DNA of 10,371 bases, from NCBI GenBank assembly GCA_031258035.1, contig JAIRNL010000223.1:1-10371 (forward strand). Reading direction: 5' to 3'. Under the pieces are notes generated by a model. The model saw only the letters and a list, made by a program, of their open reading frames with translations, did no database searches and was not told where the DNA came from. Shown here one piece after another: positions 7,101 through 10,371 of the stretch. The stretch is from Azoarcus sp. Lineage in GTDB: Bacteria > Pseudomonadota > Gammaproteobacteria > Burkholderiales > Rhodocyclaceae. Both the position numbers and the translations under genes were made by a program. Numbering within the stretch: the stretch's first letter is position 1; each line of letters begins with the position of its first letter.

Positions 7101-10100
7101 ATTCGGCGGCGTTCAGAATGACGCCGCCGAAGGGGGCGTAGAGCGTGCCGGACTGTTCGATGACGGGCGCCGTCAGGGTCAGCGTGCCGCCCGCCGACAG
7201 CGGCGTGCCCAGGCGCTGGCCGTTGTCGAGAACGGTAATCGACGTATCCGAGCGAATCGTGGCCTGGGTCGCCGTGGCCGGATAGACGCGCCCCGAAGTG
7301 ATCGTCAGGCCGCCCGTCACGTCGAGGACGGCGCTGGCCGTGTACTCGTCGCGGGTAAAGCGCAGTTCGCCCGCCGCCAATCGGGTGTCGTCAAAGCCGC
7401 GGATCCTGAAGTCGGCGCCATTGGTGGCAAGGTCGATCACCTCCGCCGCGAGGGTGAGCGTTCCGCCGGCGGTCTCCGGCGCGGTTCCCGTGCCGACTCC
7501 CGACGCCCTCCCCAGGGAAAGGCAGGCCGCCGCGAGGCGCGCGCTGCCGTCGCCATCGTTCCGAATCACCGGGGTGTAGAGATGGAGGGCGGCGTTCGGG
7601 AGCGCCAGGTCGATGTCATCGGCCAGCGTCAGGCCCATGTTGGCGGAGGTGAGGGTGACATCGGAAAACCCCCCCGCCGCGATCAGGGGGGCGGAAACAA
7701 CCGCCCCGCCGCTGGCCGAGGTGGCAATCTCGCCAATCGTGATCTTCGCGCCGGGCACCATGCCGGTTCCCTGATAGAAATATTCGTTCAACAAGTACAC
7801 GACGCGCTCGTCGATGGCCGGGTCGTAATCCCACGCGGAAACATAGGTGACGCTCCCGTCGACGGCGTCCGCGGCGGCGCCGTTGACCAGCAGCAGGCCA
7901 TTGGATGTCGCAACCGATGCCGGCAGGTTGTTGAGCGTCGAGTAAGAGATTCCCGTGTTGCTCAGGGAAATCGTACCCGCGTCCGCATAGTCGCCAAACA
8001 GGTTCAGATTGGCCGAACTCGCCGATAGGCGTTGATACCATCTGCCGTCCGCGCCCTGACGCCGCGTCGAGGTTGTGCCCGTTGATGCCTGATCCGTGTC
8101 CACATACCAAAGGTAGCTCGATAGCGGCGTAGAGATGAGCTGGCCGCTCGCGCCGCCCTGACTATCCTCCCGAACGCTGAAAACGCCTCCGGCGGCGCCC
8201 TCGCCGCCCGCGTCCGCCACGAGGGTGGCGTCCAGGACACCCGCGCCCGTGGTAATCGAAATGCTGCCGCCATCGCTGGCGAGCGCCTGCCCGCGCGTGA
8301 CCGGCAAGCCGTTTTCACTGGCCGTGTATTCCACGCTGCCGCTCGCGCCGGACACGTCGATCAGGGAACCGGCCTCCAGCGTCATCGTCCCCCCGCTCGC
8401 CAGCGACACGCTGCCGCCGTCGAACACCTGCCCGGTCAGGAAACCGTTGCCGCCCCGGTAGATCACCGGCGCGCCCGCCGCCGACAAGAGCGCCCCGTCG
8501 GCGAGCAGAAGGTCGTCGGCGGCGTCGATGGCGATGCTGCCCGCCGGCGCTTCGATCTCGCCCAGGAGCGTGATCTGCCCGACGCCCGCCGCCGCCGCCC
8601 CCGGGAGCGTGGTGGTGAGCGCGACCGCGCCGCCGGTATCCACGGTGACGCGCGCGCCTTCGCCCAGCCGCAGATCCGCGTTGCCCGCGCTGAGGACGAG
8701 GCGGGCCGGCGCGCGCGCGAGGCGCTCTTCATCGCGCGGCGCCCGCGCGGTCAGGACATCCTCCAGCCGCGCGCCGCTCGCCAGGCGCCGCCAATCCATC
8801 GTGTCCATGTCCCAGGAAAGCGGCAGGAGCGTGACCTGGGCGCCGTCGGCAATCTCGATGTTGCCGTTGGCGGTAGTCACCGACACGGCGCGAAAGCCGC
8901 GCTCCGCGTACAGGGTTTCCGGGAGCGCGAAGACGCCCGCCCCCGCCGCGCCGCCGATTTGCGCGTCGCCCTCGACCATGAGGGAGAGGCTGCCGCCGGA
9001 ACCCGCCGCCCACCCGGAGAATTCGAGCCTGGAGAGCGCCGCGTTGTCGAAGCCGCGGCCGCTCAAAGAGACGCTGCCCGCGTCGCCCATCGTCAGCGTC
9101 GGCCCGCCGTCTTCCAGCCACGCCGCGCCGCCGCCATTGACGGCGATGCTCGCGGCCTCCGCCACCGTCACCTCGTTGGCGCCTAGCCGCACGCTGCCGC
9201 CGTCGATGGCCGCCACCGCGCCGCCCTCGCCGGAGAGCGCGTTGATCCACTGCCCGGACACGTCGATGGCCGCGCCTTCGCCCAGCGTCAGCGTGCCGCC
9301 CTCGCCGGCCAGGAGGGCGATGTCGCCGCCCGCCGAAGACAGGCGGCCATTCAGCGTGATGTCGATGCCCTCGCCGGTGCCGACGTTACTTTCAATCAGC
9401 AAACGGGTCAGCGGCGCGAGTTCCAGCCCGGCCTGGGTATCCAGCGTGAAGTCGCCGCCCAGGTGGAGCGTGATGTCGCCCAGGCCGCTGTCCCGCAGCA
9501 CGGCGACATCGATCCAGGTGGTCTTGTCGTTATAGCTGCCGCGCGTAAAAGCCGCGTCCAGCGCGGTGGATGCGTCGAACGCCTCGGAAAGGCGCGCCGG
9601 CGCGTCGCTGACGATGACCTCACCCAGGAGCCACGAGCGGTCGGAATTGTCGTTGCCGCCGAACGTCCACGTCCCGCTTTGCGCCGCCTTCACCGCGCCG
9701 CTCGCCTGCCGCTCGCCCGTGACCACGCCGCCCGCGATGTCGCCTTCCAGCGCCACGCCCTGGTTGACATACATTTGCAGGCTGCCCGCGTCGCGCCCTT
9801 CGGAATAACCGTTTTCATAGCGGAGCCCCCCCATGAGCGGCGAGGTATAGGTCTCCGATACCCCCCAGCGGTCATGGCTGTCGATGTACTGTCCCGCGAT
9901 TCCGGTATAGGCGATGTCCGGTCGCGCGTTGCCCATCGTGTAGATCAGGCCGTCCGCGCCCAGGAGCAGGGTCGTGGTGTTCCAGCCGCCGGTGTAATTG
10001 ACCGAGCCGCCGGAAATGTCCAGCAGTGAGCCGGGACGGGTAATCAGGTCGCCCGAGGATTTCAGCAGGAGGCTGCCCCCGGCGGTGGAGACTTCCTGCA

Positions 10101-10371
10101 AGTCGGTCACCCCGACCCCGATCCAGGCCGACACATCGGCGAGCGGCGTGCCCTGCCACGCGCCCGCTTTTCCGCCCCACAGGACGCCGGACATTGGCCC
10201 CGACGCGAACACGCCGCTCTCCCGCCGGTCGACCACCACCGTCTGCCCCCTGAGCCAGCTATCGGCGAGGAGCGGCGAATCGCGCAGCTCGTTGATGCGC
10301 AAATCCACCTCGACGAAATTGCGATCCATCGCCACATCCACGCCCTGCAACCCGGCCACGCTGACCACCGC
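1174..10371 (-). CDS. Giant filamentous-haemagglutinin-like TpsA exoprotein with DUF3739 C-terminus, N-terminus missing
   Basis: This is the C-terminal 3065 residues of a secreted beta-helical exoprotein; the frame is open to the right edge and the signal peptide and TPS domain lie outside. Numbering from the GTG at 10368 (an internal valine): a family block NELRDSPLL and LRGQTVVVDRR at 26-49; GYSEGRDAGSL near 188; then long runs of GG-rich strands, with five DISG/DVSG turns after an xxGxxID motif. A doubled LPGAY-VLP motif occurs near 1190-1245 with a WLAGGNGLSAGWYTLMP block between. A mostly helical section at about 2724-2815 interrupts the helix. DUF3739-type sequence fills about 2815-3030 (GGDIDIFAPGG, ILWSSNGDVDAG, GDVDLVAPKG, NADNIQVEGESTG, IIDVKVLGFGG). 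The 35-residue tail has Cys3040 and Cys3054; the only other cysteine I see is in LAAACLSLG. Likely roles are adhesion, aggregation or contact-dependent interaction; no toxin domain is visible. TGA stop at 1176-1174. Confidence 0.93.
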   Translation of the reverse strand, partial: AVVSVAGLQGVDVAMDRNFVEVDLRINELRDSPLLADSWLRGQTVVVDRRESGVFASGPMSGVLWGGKAGAWQGTPLADVSAWIGVGVTDLQEVSTAGGSLLLKSSGDLITRPGSLLDISGGSVNYTGGWNTTTLLLGADGLIYTMGNARPDIAYTGIAGQYIDSHDRWGVSETYTSPLMGGLRYENGYSEGRDAGSLQMYVNQGVALEGDIAGGVVTGERQASGAVKAAQSGTWTFGGNDNSDRSWLLGEVIVSDAPARLSEAFDASTALDAAFTRGSYNDKTTWIDVAVLRDSGLGDITLHLGGDFTLDTQAGLELAPLTRLLIESNVGTGEGIDITLNGRLSSAGGDIALLAGEGGTLTLGEGAAIDVSGQWINALSGEGGAVAAIDGGSVRLGANEVTVAEAASIAVNGGGAAWLEDGGPTLTMGDAGSVSLSGRGFDNAALSRLEFSGWAAGSGGSLSLMVEGDAQIGGAAGAGVFALPETLYAERGFRAVSVTTANGNIEIADGAQVTLLPLSWDMDTMDWRRLASGARLEDVLTARAPRDEERLARAPARLVLSAGNADLRLGEGARVTVDTGGAVALTTTLPGAAAAGVGQITLLGEIEAPAGSIAIDAADDLLLADGALLSAAGAPVIYRGGNGFLTGQVFDGGSVSLASGGTMTLEAGSLIDVSGASGSVEYTASENGLPVTRGQALASDGGSISITTGAGVLDATLVADAGGEGAAGGVFSVREDSQGGASGQLISTPLSSYLWYVDTDQASTGTTSTRRQGADGRWYQRLSASSANLNLFGDYADAGTISLSNTGISYSTLNNLPASVATSNGLLLVNGAAADAVDGSVTYVSAWDYDPAIDERVVYLLNEYFYQGTGMVPGAKITIGEIATSASGGAVVSAPLIAAGGFSDVTLTSANMGLTLADDIDLALPNAALHLYTPVIRNDGDGSARLAAACLSLGRASGVGTGTAPETAGGTLTLAAEVIDLATNGADFRIRGFDDTRLAAGELRFTRDEYTASAVLDVTGGLTITSGRVYPATATQATIRSDTSITVLDNGQRLGTPLSAGGTLTLTAPVIEQSGTLYAPFGGVILNAAESLTLGAGGLTSVSGDGVIAPYGFLGNNEYWNAPYTPYIVWDPAGSSGIAQLPDKRVTLDAPEVDIAEGAVIDIRGGGDLYANEFVPGTGGSHDILKLPGAYAVLPSETSGVAPAGSAGTTGQRIWLAGGNGLSAGWYTLMPASYAALPGAYLVLPTGGKSTFGALPGSVALSDGSVMMAGRLGNALTGAEEAASGYWQVLDGAQMRQYSEYNEALASAFFASDAFKLTRYHLSGVDIVTPRLSTDAGSVVFRTLDLTLDGTLLAQAAEGGRGGEADIAAERIAIVGAGQDAGGLDDYLIIDATALSGFGVESLLLGGTRSQAAEGTGVTVIGKNIELRNDADTALTGPEIILAATNEVRIADGSVLRAIGAADGNANDLIIGAGSGALVRVSTAGPVAVQRSATSAANGVVTIGEDAILEGGAALLIDATKTTELAANALVSGQAVSVAAGRIGLGGGTEGLVLGEAALAQLADAEALTLKSYSSIDVYDTVDFLESGLSSVTLDAARVNGHTGGNLRLEADFLTLMNSGATAASAGASGSGSLALAANELTLGEGAVIIDGFGRVTLDGRARIVAVADGQLDAGEAALTLTTPVLSGENAANYAWITEGALRLAGAEGEATGDLPDGLGASLALKGGTVRVDGRIVARGGAIDLAASSGDLILAEGARLDVSGLAKAFFDVFAYANAGRVGLTATMGDIALEGGAHLNLDADAGGGNGGALSIQTDGGEVRLNGTFSARAGNGGEGGSFSLDLPELGNFAALNATLNATGFDAARDFRVRGGDVSIDGLTRVADFRLGADNGTVTVTGEIDAQSRYGGNIAISASDGVTLENGARLAARATDTELGSGRVLLDAGEGRLHLKSGSVIDVSGGENGGVVRLRARQTEDHDGVAVTALAGEILGARSAVLEAVAVYEADTLGAVRDMAVADAATFAGNASAIQSALNNDTVAVMSGIEIQSAGDLTVDEDWNLRDLFTQREGGLTLRAAGDLLVTGGNLSDGFSTAATDGVLQADESWTLRLVAGADLSAADVMAARPLLSLAEGKGNVVVGDAAAGRLARTGTGDLYVAAGRGLLLPHANSAIYTAGKADTTEWEDFTTVPSLLDYYQTGYSKHPETGTYGYWVTVTPTPLLTAAYGIQGGNLSIDTQASVSGAMTSTSDAVVFDWLRRMGRSVEYGSQGTVTTSAPTTPFIDGNQSTWYVDYAKFDLGVGALGGGNVSINSGGDIANLLVAQPTHGRVRGGRTADEAKVLELANGGAMTVVAEGAIRGGQYYVGRGEGAIAAAALAQGSAAAPVLALGDSAFSVTTAGELRLQTVIDPLTRAILFDTRSSSGGTNTLAAGSMPSYSEDTALSLFSVGGDVITLANGRYPATTGIVAFGGAIQSGGLSLLPGHETDLRVLAAKNLTGSFSTSRANPEGQASPYNPQMVASSSWVDPTVDWTVGDDEPSRLYALTGNASVSVTMGEALWLRAGNDIRGGRLFLRNNHATDVSLVEAGHDVTGGNNNNYAGAWDRLYEYIVQGPGNLVVSAGRDVYNVDVLSVGNYDSWDGDTSPGALIPHLPPEGASITVMAGINGAVGYEAFASAYLDPANVAAMPDYLTTTLADGTRIPLYLVDVRETRGEEGELKTTQRGLVSFIAEVTGQTLDPLAAWERFQALPELTQQVFLRRVFQQELREAGRNQNTLDARDNPINGGYNRGYAAIGTLFPGDAWKGDVTAFDMMLRTMLGGDIDIFAPGGALQVAALSTTPPAGRGIITLAGGHIGVFTNDDITVNGSRVLAFVPEATARGSDMILWSSNGDVDAGRGAKTVRVPSGPIVETDVNAFTTVTERADMSGSGIGTIGDGDVDLVAPKGVINAGDAGIRAAGNLNLAALLVLNADNIQVEGESTGLPVLASVNIGALTNATAAANSAVQAAQDVVKRQARETRPSIIDVKVLGFGGKPVVSRMLPDCGISASANAEISPECASPIASRESR

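Noticed and set aside
5902..8028. 708-codon open frame on the plus strand
   Set aside because: It has the same antisense shadow character: low-complexity RQ/GA-rich translation, no domain and no ribosome site.
8528..9535. 335-codon open frame on the plus strand
   Set aside because: It is a Ser/Pro/Ala-rich shadow of the DVSG-type beta-helix repeats of tpsA on the other strand.

Overview
The window is a GC-rich (roughly two-thirds G+C by eye) stretch from a Gram-negative bacterium. It carries one two-partner secretion (TPS, type Vb) locus, with every supported gene on the minus strand. The large exoprotein with a DUF3739-type C-terminus, its FhaC/ShlB-like transporter, and the style of intergenic repeats all point to the Pseudomonadota. 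A betaproteobacterium (Rhodocyclales or Burkholderiales type) is my best guess, but the sequence does not prove it.

Read in the direction of transcription (right to left), the layout is as follows. (1) About 9.2 kb (10371 to 1174) is the C-terminal 3065 residues of a giant filamentous-haemagglutinin-like TpsA exoprotein. Its signal peptide and N-terminal TPS secretion domain lie beyond the right edge. (2) A 148-residue periplasmic protein with a TonB-C-terminus-like fold (1108 to 662) follows after 65 bp, or overlaps the tpsA stop as GTGA if a longer start is used. (3) A 380-bp non-coding stretch (661 to 282) is packed with repeats: two blocks of heptanucleotide repeats flanking a composite inverted repeat with 17-bp perfect inner arms, then an AT-richer segment that may hold a promoter. 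(4) The first 93 codons of the TpsB outer-membrane transporter (281 to 1) carry a signal peptide, a proline-rich linker and the start of the first POTRA domain, and run off the left edge.

In the inferred joint function, TpsB recognises and exports TpsA across the outer membrane, where TpsA folds as a long beta-helix. The small TonB-like protein, sitting between exoprotein and transporter, is a candidate accessory factor whose role is not known to me. The C-terminus of TpsA ends with a cysteine pair that recalls the disulfide anchor of HMW-type adhesins. The tpsA/accessory junction has unusual secondary structure, including a 9-bp hairpin with the probable ATG of the accessory gene in its loop.

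Long open frames on the plus strand across tpsA are antisense shadows of a GC-rich gene and are not annotated. I see no tRNA, rRNA, CRISPR array, transposase or phage gene.
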